Positions 1 to 64,000 of a DNA stretch of 64,000 bases are shown one piece after another. Below the pieces are notes generated by a model, which was not told where the DNA came from, ran no database searches, and saw only the letters and a list, made by a program, of their open reading frames with translations. This DNA is from Antennarius striatus (taxonomy: Eukaryota > Chordata > Actinopteri > Lophiiformes > Antennariidae), in the NCBI RefSeq assembly GCF_040054535.1, contig NC_090785.1, positions 5,823,501-5,887,500 of the forward strand, given 5' to 3'. Position numbers and translations under genes: made by a program. Within the stretch, counting starts at the first letter, position 1, and each line of letters begins with the position of its first letter.

Positions 1-1728
1 CCCTCCTCTTGACTCCACTTCCTCTCTGCTCCCGGTACACCCCACCGGGAACTCCTCCCTCGGTTGGGATCTGATGTATAACCCCGCGCCGCGGGACGAA
101 CCGATAGACTTAAAGGTCCGCCCTGTGTCGTCGCTGTGTTCTTCTGACAGAAGTTTTGAAACAAAAACAACGACAAACTTCGGAAAAGAAACAAGATGAT
201 CATCATCAACTGTTTTTCCTTCTCATAAAACACAAGACTCGAAACCTGTGATTGCAACCCGAGGTGCGACTCATATGTAAGTGCATTGTGATGAAAACTC
301 TTCCACTTCCTATGACATAGAACTGCTGCACATGTCTGGAACCGCTGCTGGCAATACTGACATTATTACTAGTAATAACACGTCCAGACTGACATGACAT
401 GGAACTGTTTGAAAGTTCCAGGGAGCTTGAGTTAAGTTTTAATCTGATTCTCATTGAAATAGTGAATTTTAAAAAAAAATTTAAAAAAAGGATGGAGACA
501 AAGTTGTGAAAAGTTCACAGTCATATTTAAGAACTTCACATGATACAGACACTGCAGGCTGTAGAGGGAAACACTAAACCACATTTCATGCTGGATCTCA
601 ACCCCAATTTGTTGCTGTAATTCATTTTTTGTATGGCAACTATGTTTTTGACTGAACTGTTTCTGTTTATGAGTCTCTATGCCCTCATGTGTATTGAATT
701 ACACAATTGATCACGCTCTGTGGACATGCAGTCTGCCCCACCTCACGTGCCTGGCTGACCTTGCCCTGGGGCTTTGCCGTAGAAGGGATCTGTGACGGTC
801 CACGGGTGTACAGTCGGCTCAGATGTCTGCTCCTGAACTCTTGGGACCTGCTGGCACGTCGTCTTTAAATAGATAAGCACTTTAGTTGTGTATGCCTGTG
901 AGGAGCCATGACCTCGGGTTATTTCTCTAGTCTAGCTGTGTCTCAAGATGATTCAGCAAAACATGGCTCTTCTATAATAGCTCTCCAAGCTCAAAATAAA
1001 GTAGATAGAACTGGAAGGGTCATGTTTTTTATTCATCTCCCAATGGGAATTGACAGAAAAGTATCAGCTTGGTGTGTTTATCTTTGAGACTAAAAATGTG
1101 AGAGAACAATAGACTTCATGGAGATGTTTAATCAGACAAGTGACAATGTCTCTGCAAGCATTCCGGACATAGAATGATATTTTAGATTGTGTAAAAGTGT
1201 CAAAATCCAAACGTTTTGCCGGACTTATATGATAGTTAAGTTAATATAGTCACATTTTGGACTGCTGGTTGGACAAAGTAGCAATTTCAAATCATAGTCA
1301 CCGCGAGTTACTTAGAAATGGTGTGGTGTACTTTCCAGTTACTTGCATATAAATTCAGGGACTGATTATTCACATATTAATAATCATATTCATCAATATT
1401 TAGCTGCATTCCTTGGCCCTCAAGACGACTGATATTTTCAGATCAAGAACTGTGACTGTGATCAAGAACTCTTGCTTAAAAGCTTGTACATACTGACTCA
1501 CTCATGCTGACACATGACCCACTGACATTTATATATATTTTTCAAATCCATATCTGGTTTCTCTTTGTTTTACACTTGCATGTTCTCCCTTTGTTTGAAC
1601 AGTCTTCTTTGCATAATTTAACATATAACATCCTTTCAATAGTTGTAAAATTTGGGACATCTGCAGGCTGCTGTCACACATCTGAACAGTATTTTATGAT
1701 TAATGTTGTTTTGCTGTTCTCTCCCCAG
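1..1728. other. Upstream region of the ABC transporter; no gene recognised
   Basis: I find no open frame here that resembles a known protein. Bases about 40-150 are GC-rich with several CpG sites, unlike the AT-rich DNA that follows, and could be a promoter or 5' UTR exon. The rest looks like an intron or 5' flank: a good polypyrimidine tract and AG at 1727-1728 precede the first recognised coding exon, which implies at least one upstream non-coding (or unrecognised coding) exon. I could not place its donor site. Confidence 0.4.
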
Positions 1729-1738
1729 AGGGTCTGCC

Positions 1739-26625
<24,887 letters not shown>

Positions 26626-27301
26626 AAGAAACTGCAACTCAACTTTGGATGCGAGCTGTAACGCCACAAAGCGGAATACCGAAATTGCACAAAAAGCCTT
26701 ATCCTGCTGTGCTATGAAAGTGACATTTCAGGAATTACGCACATTCTTTTGGCTGAAATATGTATCTTTTCCTTTTTTTTTTTTCAAAACCAAAGACCAA
26801 ACAAAGACATTTATGATGGGTACATCAATCCTCATTGAGCAAAGACATACCAGCCTGCATTTCTTTGCCATCTTTTCACAAGAGGTGCATGAAGGAGACC
26901 AAATGATTAACTTTTAGTGAAATAGAGCAATGGCTGCTTTACTCATGGCACTTTATATTTTATGCAGACACATGTAAGAACATGCAGTGCTTCCTCTCCC
27001 CCTGGAGGCCAGCTAATCAGTGAGACCATAATTTACTTTACTATAGGTCTTTTTATTTTTCAGCTTCACTTTGCTGGAATTTAGTGTTACGACATTCTTA
27101 GTTAGCATTTATTAAATGCAGAATATTTAACAGAATATGAGTCCATGACCATTCTTATTAGGCACTTTCTCTACATTAAAATGTTATTTTCTGTTCTTTA
27201 TGCATTTACTTCATGTTACCTTTTTATGCAAAATGTTACAAAAATGCCTAGAGCATACTTTCAGGTCATCCATGTTTATTTAGCCTGTGTTCAAGTACTG
27301 T

Positions 27302-27573
27302 CCATCCATCCATCCATCTTCTTACACTTATCCGGGGTCGGGTTGCTGGGGCAGCAGCTTAAGCAGGGAAGCCCAGACTTCCCTCTCCCTATAGCCACTT
27401 CGTCCAGCTCCTCCTGGAGAATCCCAAGGCGTTCCCAGGGCAGCCGGGAGACATGGTCTCTCCAGCGTGTCATGGGTCGTCCCCGGGACCTCCTCCCGGT
27501 AAGACGTGCCCGGAACACCTCACCAGAGAGGTGTCCAGGAGGCATCCTAACCAGATACCCGAGCCACCTCAAG
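27302..27573 (-). mobile_element. 3' tail of a Rex3-like (RTE-clade) LINE in the ABC-gene 3' UTR region
   Basis: The minus strand encodes a LINE C-terminal tail: RWLGYLVRMPPG, then a GRRSRGRP segment, then RLPWERLGILQEEL. It ends in a short 3' UTR with tandem GATG units (CATC units on the plus strand at 27302-27317). A GATG-repeat tail is the known signature of Rex3 in fish; the family name rests on that and on recall. It is a different family from the LINE at 59206. Only the last 270 bases are present. Confidence 0.7.
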
Positions 27574-27992
27574 TACTGTATTTTGGAATAACCTAAATCC
27601 AAATGCTGAAGTATAAACTCTGCACTTTCTACACAGATGGATATATTTTTCTTAATATTCAACCAGCAAGGTAGTCCCAGTATTGAAGATGCCATTGGTT
27701 TTTTTTTTTGTTGTCATCTATTTGCAATATTGCCACAGTGCAGCATTGTATATTGTATATTATGCTAATGTGGCGCATCAAAGACGGCATTTTCAGATGT
27801 ATTTTTAGAAATCTGGCAATTGTAAACTTTGGCCTTATATAAAAGCATACATTAGATTTGTTGAGCAAACACGAAGCATTTCATAACTTCATAATGCACC
27901 AAGGTATTACTGGGATTGCCTTTATACACTTGAGATTGTAATGTTGTAATATTTCTTATCCGTTTTTTTTTTAAATAATGGATGTGTATTTA

Positions 27993-27998
27993 AATAAA
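27993..27998 (+). terminator. Candidate poly(A) signal AATAAA for the ABC transporter
   Basis: First AATAAA in an AT-rich context well downstream of the stop codon. Using it would give a 3' UTR of about 1.4 kb that includes the Rex3-like fragment. An AATAAA overlapping the stop codon at 26621 is too close to be used alone. Confidence 0.35.
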
Positions 27999-28242
27999 AA
28001 TGAGTACTTCTACATATGACAAAAGTTGGATTTTGTGTCTCAAGACACTTCGATTGCAGCACACACCTATTCCACTACTGAAAATGTGCCATAATGAGCA
28101 TGGTAACATAACTGGAAATTGCAAAGCTGCACAGTGAAAGTGGATTCTTGTCTACTATAGGAGTGCCACGGTTTGAGTCTCAAGGGAAGCTGGCCGGCAA
28201 AACTGATCATTTGATTTGTCATCAATCTTATCAACTGATAGT

Positions 28243-28428
28243 CGAGGATGTAGCTCATTGGTAGAGCACATGTATCACATGTATGCTGCTCTGGGTCCAA
28301 TTCCCAGCATCTGCAGTCCTATGAGGGCACAAGCCAGTGTCGACTGTAGGACGGTCCCAAGCCCGGATAAATGCACAGGGTTGCGGCAGGAAGCGTGTAA
28401 AAAAAATTCCTAAACAAATATGAACGGG
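28243..28428 (+). repeat. tRNA(Ala)-like SINE whose body matches the 5' end of the RTE-like LINE
   Basis: The head looks like a decayed tRNA-Ala: box A TAGCTCATTGGTAGAGCA (28251-28268) and box B GGGTCCAATTCC (28293-28304). From about 28324 the body (GGCACAAGCCAGTGTC, then GGTCCCAAGCCCGGATAAAT, then GGGTTGCG.CAGGAAG) matches the first ~110 bases of the LINE starting at 59206. It is a SINE and not a functional tRNA gene, because the acceptor stem does not close. Confidence 0.75.
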
Positions 28429-28459
28429 GGAGGGTAGTTTGAATGGGATCAGCATTTCT

Positions 28460-28930
28460 GTCCGTGTAGGTTCCGTTATCCAGGTCATGGTTATCCAAAG
28501 CTGTTTAAATCAATCCACTGGAAGTTAAGAAAGTTCTAGAAGACGTTTCGTCTCTCATCCAAGAGACTTCTTCAGTTCTGAAGGTGGCTGATCATGTCCC
28601 AGGTTATTAACCCTGTGTGGTCAGTGCTACTCACATTCCAACGACCATCGTTGAAACCTGTCTGGCTCCTCAACGATTGTTGGTGGGGGTGTCAAAGGGG
28701 GTCGCTGAGATGGTAGTTGTATGGTAATGAGGGTCATTAGCATGAGACACATCACCTGGGTCAATCTGCTGAGACGATCTTTTTAGGAGTTTTGAAAGGA
28801 CATGATTGTAAATGGGAGAAAGGTGTTGTCGCAGATCACCTCCCCCGTACAGAGATGGCTTCTCCACTTCTCCACGTCAAAGTGGAGAACTTTCTTAACG
28901 TCCGGTGGATTGACTAAAACAGCTTTGGAT
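28460..28930 (-). mobile_element. Truncated Penelope-like element with 13-bp target duplication
   Basis: Bounded by the direct repeat GATCAGCATTTCT (28447-28459 and 28931-28943). The minus strand reads, in order: an inverted piece of the terminal repeat (28930 to about 28885); an open segment (about 28867-28670) with PSLYGGGDLRQHLSP, which matches the conserved stretch after the GIY-YIG endonuclease of vertebrate Penelope-like proteins; a short untranslated part; a hammerhead ribozyme; and the terminal repeat out to 28460. Reverse transcriptase and most of the endonuclease are missing, so the copy is 5' truncated. The inverted end piece is a known feature of Penelope integration. Confidence 0.75.
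28533..28584 (-). ncRNA. Hammerhead ribozyme with intact core
   Basis: Read on the minus strand: CTGAAGA (28575-28569); stem II GTCTCT (28567-28562) with AGAGAC (28555-28550); GAAA (28549-28546); then CGTC (28545-28542), with the predicted cut after the C at 28542. Stem I is TTC-A-GAA before the core, pairing with TTC-TA-GAA after it. Stem III is the loopless palindrome ACGT, implying a dimeric minimal hammerhead. All invariant core bases are present. Confidence 0.75.
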
Positions 28931-28943
28931 GATCAGCATTTCT

Positions 28944-31300
<2,357 letters not shown>

Positions 31301-31325
31301 TTTGAAATGCCGGGATCTAGCCTTA

Positions 31326-31332
31326 CCGGAAG
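31326..31332 (+). promoter_or_regulatory. ETS/GABP-type motif in the presumed med12 promoter or 5' UTR
   Basis: CCGGAAG lies about 75 bases upstream of the med12 start codon, in the first CpG-containing stretch after a long AT-rich interval. ETS sites near the start are common in TATA-less housekeeping promoters; the role here is inferred. No TATA box is seen. Confidence 0.4.
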
Positions 31333-31390
31333 CACGTTTCGTTGTTGAAGCTCGTTTCAGTTTGCTCGAGGAGGAAAGCCCTGGCTGTGA

Positions 31391-53943
<22,553 letters not shown>

Positions 53944-54776
53944 TCATGCTTGTTGGTAGCAGTGTGTGGAGAATATAAACCCTCATTATGTGGGGAGTCA
54001 GAGCTCTGCACCTCAATGTGTCCAACCCCATTTATTATGGTAGGAGGGGGAGACTGTTCAAGACAAGGACCACCAAACAGATGAAGAAATATCGAATAAC
54101 TTCAGTGTAATTATGGATTATGAAAGGAGTGAACCTGCTCTGAGGGAAATAGATAATGGTTAATAATGGAAAGGTCTATGTAAAAATAGTACCAGAAAAT
54201 ATAAGAATGCATTTTTTATTTTATTTCAATTTGTACAATTTTTTTCAGTTTTGTGTATTTCTCATTAAAAAAATCATGGCTGTTTTCATGTCTTGCACTT
54301 GTTATGGCTTACCTGTATATTCTATTTGAAAACCTTTGAATGACACCTTGTTTGGTATCAAACAATTAGTTCTATAAAAATAAGGATGCTGTCATGCAGA
54401 CACATTTTGGGGGGAAATGGAGGATTCCTCCAAGGAGATGAAAATCTAATGTGTACAGCAGGTGACTTAACACAATTTTTGCCTGAAAGAGACTGATTGG
54501 ACACATTTAGCTGATACATCAGAGTGCATTTCCTTCAAGGGATTGTCTGCCTCCACAATAATAATGGCTTAATTTCCATTAGAACTGTTGGTGTCAGTGT
54601 CTGCATTCTGTGCAGTCATGACTCCTTAAATAGCTGAATGTGAATTGAAACATCACTATATTGCTGCATAGTGTCTCACCGAAAAGCGAAAGAGATATAA
54701 CTGAAGCAAACTCCCAAGATAAAATGAAAACGTTTTACTGAATCAGTGTACAGGGAACACCATACCACTCCTAGTG
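53944..54776. other. med12 3' UTR and convergent mars2 3' UTR
   Basis: There is no coding sequence between the two stop codons. The med12 side has ATTAAA at 54264-54269. The minus strand has overlapping AATAAA signals at 54225-54215, the nearest that I find for mars2. If both are used, the two 3' UTRs overlap by about 50 bases or more. Confidence 0.45.
54264..54269 (+). terminator. Candidate med12 poly(A) signal ATTAAA
   Basis: It lies about 320 bases past the med12 stop codon and after a T-rich stretch. ATTAAA is the commonest variant of the signal. Confidence 0.45.
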
Positions 54777-57451
54777 TCAATGTAGTTTTTTTGATTTTGC
54801 AGTTCTCTGATTTACATTTTGACCCTCCAAGCGACTAAAAAGCACCCCAGAGTCAAATCCCAGTGATCTTCCTTCGAAAGGACAGTCCATTCCCTGATAG
54901 CTTGGTAGGAAGTTGATGTGTGACCAGCTTCTCTCATCTGGTTGCACTCCAAGTCTGGACAGCAGCTTGTCAGAAATCTCTGGAACAACTGGCTGGAGAA
55001 GTGTGCCATAAATTCGCAGGCATTCAAAAGACACGTGGATAATTGTATCTAGCCAGCGCTGGTCTTTGCTGATCCTCCTATCCAACTTCCAAGGTGTGTG
55101 GCGCTGAACAAACCCATTAGTCTGCCTCACGCATGTACCAATAGCCTCCAAAGCTTTGAATACATGCATGTTCTTGTAATGCTGCTCCACCACAGAAGGG
55201 AGATGTTTCACAGCATCCAACATGTGGTAGTCTTCCATCTTGACCCGGCCTCCTGGTTGGCTTGGGAAGGACTCAGGGCAGAAAGAAGGGTAAATCTGAG
55301 CCGGATTAAGACCTGGAGCTGTGCAGCGGTTAAGCAGACCACCCAAAGAGTCAGCAAGCTCTGCATTGAGCAGCTTTATGGCTCTGTCTTCCGTGTAGTC
55401 ACAATCTGAGTCTGGGACACCCTGACGGAGAAGAAAATACCTCATACCATCAGTTGTGAAGAAACGTGAACATTCTAGGGGATCCACCACATTACCTACA
55501 CTTTTAGACATCTTCTTTCCTCCCACAGTCCAGTGAGAGTGCACATGTATTGTCTGTGGCAATGGCAGTCCAGCCCCTAGAAGAAAACATGGCCAGTATA
55601 TGGCGTGAAATTTTAGGATGTCCTTTCCAACAATGTGGTGGGCCACACTCCACCATTGGTCGTGTTTGTCTGGATAGCCAGCTACGGTTAGGTAGTTCAC
55701 CAGAGCATCTAGCCAAACATAGATGGTTTGCTCGGCGTCACCCGGGACTGGGATGCCCCACTGAAGGCGTTTTCTCTGGCGGGAGATGGAGAGGTCAGGA
55801 AGGTCATCCTGCAGCCACTGGAGAACAGCCTGGTAGAAACGATCAGGCTGTATGGCTCGGGGATTTTCCCTCAGCCAATCAAGCAGTGGAGATCTAAACA
55901 TGGACAAACGAAACATGTAGTTCTCCTCTCTCATCCACTCCAACTGTAAAGAGTGGAGAGAAGAGAGATGTGTTGCTTAATTTTATTTCTGCTTTAACGT
56001 AATACTAAATACATTCGTACGAGAAGGAAAATCTTTTTCAAATTCTTGCTAAGAGTTGGATGAGAAGATCAATACTGCCCTCATATTTGACCAATCAATA
56101 TGAATCAGCTGCCAACAGATGCTTAACATTGCATAAAGACTGGTAATAGAGGAAATATCAAGTTTGAATTTGTCTGATCGCAGAAAAAAAATCATGGAGT
56201 CTCTGCCAGTCGCTTCTCTCAGCTATTAGGCAGAGCAGGAATAGATGGCCCCCAGTCCAGGACTAATCTGGGACAGAACTCACAAATACAAATGTTGATT
56301 TAACATTGCTTTGTCTGTCCAGTTTTGTCTCTAAAATGACACTGTTATTACTTTGTAATACTGAAGCTCAAGTTGATCCTCTTTATAGACCTCTGATGGC
56401 ATTATGAAGGTTTTACATTCCTTTACTTCAGAAAGCTTCTCTAACCTAGATGACATTACACAATTTTCTGTTGATGTGAAAACTGACTATAAAGTGTACA
56501 TTCAGTTGAGGCCCTTATAATTTTGCACAGTATCTTTTCAAAAATAGCACTACAATCCCAACATGACTCTCATTACCTCGTGACCACTCTCCAGCGAGAC
56601 CTTGATCTTCTTCCCTGACGAGTCCAAAGCATCGCCCACCTGCGACGATGCCAAGAAGCTTTCGTCTTGAGTCGAGTACCAGCCTTCATAACTCCCCTTG
56701 TAGATTAGCCCTTTGTTCATAAGCACTGACCAAAAATGCTTTACAGCGCGATGGTGTCTCTGTTCAGTCGTTCTTATGTAGTCTGTGAAGGATATGTTGC
56801 TGCTGCTAAAGAGATGTCTAAATCTCTCTGACACATCAGTGCAGAAAGTGAGGGGATCTTTTCCTGCAGCTTCAGCGGCTAGCTGAATTTTCAAACCATG
56901 TTCATCTGTGCCTGAATGCAAAACAATGGAATTAATGAATTATTATTAGCTTGAATAAATGTTCAAAAACAAACAAAAAAATAAACCATAAATTTAATCT
57001 TGTTTGAAATGCTGAATTAATCTCATTTCACATGAATACATAATTTCATTTTCTACACACAGACTCCTAGAACAATCTTTATTGTGACTGTGGATTGGGA
57101 ACATCACATCTTAACAATAGCAAAAAAGTCTACATATGGGTTGAGATTTTGGTGATTGTAATATTTACCTGTTGCAAACTTTGACTTATAACCCCGAAGG
57201 AGCTTATACCTGTGGAAGCAGTCAGCCATAACAGCTGAATACAGGTGTCCCAGATGAGGGGATGCATTGACGTAGAAAATGGGAGTTGTAATGTAGTAAC
57301 TCCTGTCGGTCTTGGCTGAACGTGCGCCCGAAGGTCTCAACACAAGGATTCTCTGATGTCTCAGAAGAGTTGAGATGAATGGGCTGTGAACAGCCCAACA
57401 GTTTCTGGTGACAGCTAAAAACGTCGCCCTCATGACTGGATAGCACACCAT
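54777..57451 (-). CDS. mars2: Methionyl-tRNA synthetase 2, mitochondrial; 3 coding exons, 594 aa
   Basis: Charges mitochondrial tRNA-Met in the matrix, a class I synthetase reaction. Coding exons in transcript order: 57451-57169, 56911-56577, 55943-54777; they join in frame to 594 residues against 593 in human. The N-terminus is basic with few acidic residues, as expected of a mitochondrial targeting peptide, and reaches about residue 50 before the catalytic core begins at [18 protein letters not shown]. The class I signature HLGH is at 66-69 and KMSKS at 350-354. The middle carries the methionine-pocket stretch WGIPVPGD and the WLDALVNYL segment; the C-terminal helical anticodon-binding domain ([14 protein letters not shown]) is complete. 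No zinc-knuckle insert or C-terminal appended domain is seen, as expected for the mitochondrial form. The human gene is intronless in its coding part as I recall; here two introns interrupt it. Confidence 0.95.
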
Positions 57452-58277
57452 GCATACACGAAGACCAACTCACGACATTTGCTCCAGGAACTGAAAATGA
57501 TCTGGTTTGTTCCCACGCGTCCCGGCCTTTCCTTTAGCTAGCTACAACATCGGTTGATAAACATGCGCGAATAATTCCAACCACTATAGGGAAAACAACG
57601 CGAAGAGTTCATGAACTACCAGTCACTTAAACTCACTAGACCAAATAAATTTTCTCTAAACTTGCTGCATGTGTACTTTACTAGCGTGTCAAGGTTAGCG
57701 GCTTCTCCGGCTTGATAAATGTAGAATCCTACTACGACGAAGGTATACCCCTCCTACTCTGCCTTTGATTGGTTAGTAAGTTTTGGGTTGGGAGCGCATG
57801 ATGAGTAATGGTTGGTCAGAATTGTGGGAAGAAGGAGACGTAAGCCAATCACAAGTAAAGTAGGGCGGGTCATGGTGTAGCCATAGTAGAATTGTCCTTT
57901 CACTTCCTGTTTTGTGAACAACAAGGAAGCGTCTGCTGACAACCAACCAATCAGTTGTCTTATTCAATGAACTCCGCAGCTAACGTGAACGGCGTAGACG
58001 CGACATTTGATGTAAAATATTTTAGAAAATATCAGACGACTGCTAAATTGAGTAAATGATTCATCTGTATCCAAGACAAGTTAGATAAGTCGTTATCTGG
58101 TGATTACAGGAGATCTCTATCCTCCTTAGTACTAGTTTCACACTCACAGTTGTAGGGCGAGTCAGCCTATCATGTGATTTAAGCATAAGACATCTGTTGG
58201 AGTCTTCAAGAGAACTTTGCTTCTCATAGAAGTTTTCAAACTTTTGTGGGCACATTTTTTGTTATACTTTGTTACAG
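57452..58277. promoter_or_regulatory. Shared head-to-head promoter interval of mars2 and nipa2-like gene
   Basis: The two start codons lie 826 bases apart on opposite strands. Between them are ATTGG (57768-57772, a CCAAT box on the minus strand), CCAAT at 57845-57849 and 57947-57951, and an ETS-like ACTTCCTG at 57902. No TATA box stands out. The AG at 58276-58277 directly before the nipa2-like ATG looks like a splice acceptor, so that gene probably has an upstream non-coding exon within this interval; the site was not located. Confidence 0.5.
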
Positions 58278-63415
<5,138 letters not shown>

Positions 63416-64000
63416 TTTAATCGCTACTTCTAAATTCTGAAGTTTGAACGCACACTACATGTTGACAGACACAACGGTACTAAAAGTGAATGTTGTTCTG
63501 TTATCTATTGCATTGGTATTGCTACACTGGAACTTAATTTATTTTCTCATTGCTTCTTCTGATCATCCACATCTTTTTTACATTGGTTTTGAAAAACAAA
63601 GTATGAAATCACAATTAGTAGCACAATTTTTAGATTGGTGGGAATTTAAGTTGTGTTACTGTACAATATGTGAAGTTTAAGAAATAGAGGTGAAGGATTA
63701 CTATCAAAGCTCTCAACTTTGTTTCAAATATTGCCGGCACTTTGGAAAGGGCTACATTTTTTACAAGATTTTACACATCAACTACAGACGTCGGTAGATT
63801 AGTGGGATGCAACAAGGTATGCAGTTGATATTAAACATGAGAATATTTCCTGATAGTTGGACCTAATTAAACCAAGTGTGTACATAGTGGACAATGCATA
63901 GTGGACATAGTGGTCCTATATTGCACAATGTTATAACATGTGATGTTACTCCTGACAAATGTACTGTATACAGATTTGGTAACAACGTAGGGTTCTTGCA
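63416..64000 (+). other. 3' UTR and downstream flank of the nipa2-like gene
   Basis: No further coding sequence is recognised. An ATTAAA at 63830-63835 is a possible poly(A) signal. The 78-codon open frame at 63444-63680 lies within the presumed 3' UTR and has no recognisable domain. Confidence 0.4.

Noticed and set aside
28243-28315. A functional tRNA-Ala gene
   Set aside because: Boxes A and B are recognisable but the acceptor and anticodon stems are broken, and the sequence runs straight into a SINE body.
63444-63680. A 78-codon small gene after the nipa2-like stop
   Set aside because: It lies in the presumed 3' UTR, has no splice context or recognisable domain, and its composition matches AT-rich non-coding DNA.

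Overview
The window is vertebrate nuclear DNA, almost certainly from a teleost fish. It has many-exon genes with GT-AG introns, long (TG)n microsatellites, and fish-type repeats: an RTE-like LINE, a Rex3-like LINE tail, tRNA-derived SINEs, a hAT element and a Penelope-like element. The species cannot be named from the sequence. No prokaryotic operon, CRISPR array or virus was seen.

Layout. (1) 1-1728: upstream DNA with a GC-rich stretch at the left edge. (2) 1739-26625, plus strand: a 28-coding-exon ABC transporter of the MRP5 (ABCC5/ABCC12) type. Its 5.3-kb intron 19 holds an antisense LINE fragment split by a hAT insertion, and a Penelope-like fragment with a damaged hammerhead ribozyme. 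(3) 26626-31402: 3' UTR and intergenic DNA with a Rex3-like tail, a tRNA-derived SINE, a Penelope-like element carrying an intact hammerhead core and flanked by a 13-bp target duplication, and a 152-bp (TG)n tract. (4) 31403-53943, plus: med12, the kinase-module subunit of Mediator, in 43 coding exons. (5) 54777-57451, minus: mars2, mitochondrial methionyl-tRNA synthetase, in three coding exons, tail-to-tail with med12. (6) 57452-58277: a CCAAT-rich interval shared head-to-head by mars2 and the next gene. (7) 58278-63415, plus: a nipa2-like magnesium transporter in five coding exons, with an apparently full-length RTE-like LINE carrying an uninterrupted 995-codon ORF in sense orientation in intron 3.

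The four host genes act in unrelated processes (organic-anion export, transcription, mitochondrial translation, Mg2+ transport), so the grouping looks like ordinary vertebrate synteny. I reconstructed the coding exons by hand from splice sites, reading frame and remembered family sequences. Each of the four gene models closes in frame: 1393, 2172, 594 and 362 residues.

The most unusual content is in the mobile elements and in splicing. There are two hammerhead ribozyme motifs in different states of decay. A SINE body is homologous to the 5' end, not the 3' end, of the resident LINE. Three introns look like GC-AG introns. Three short introns are stop-free and a multiple of three long, so their retention would keep the frame. 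A CpG-rich promoter-like patch lies in a med12 intron.
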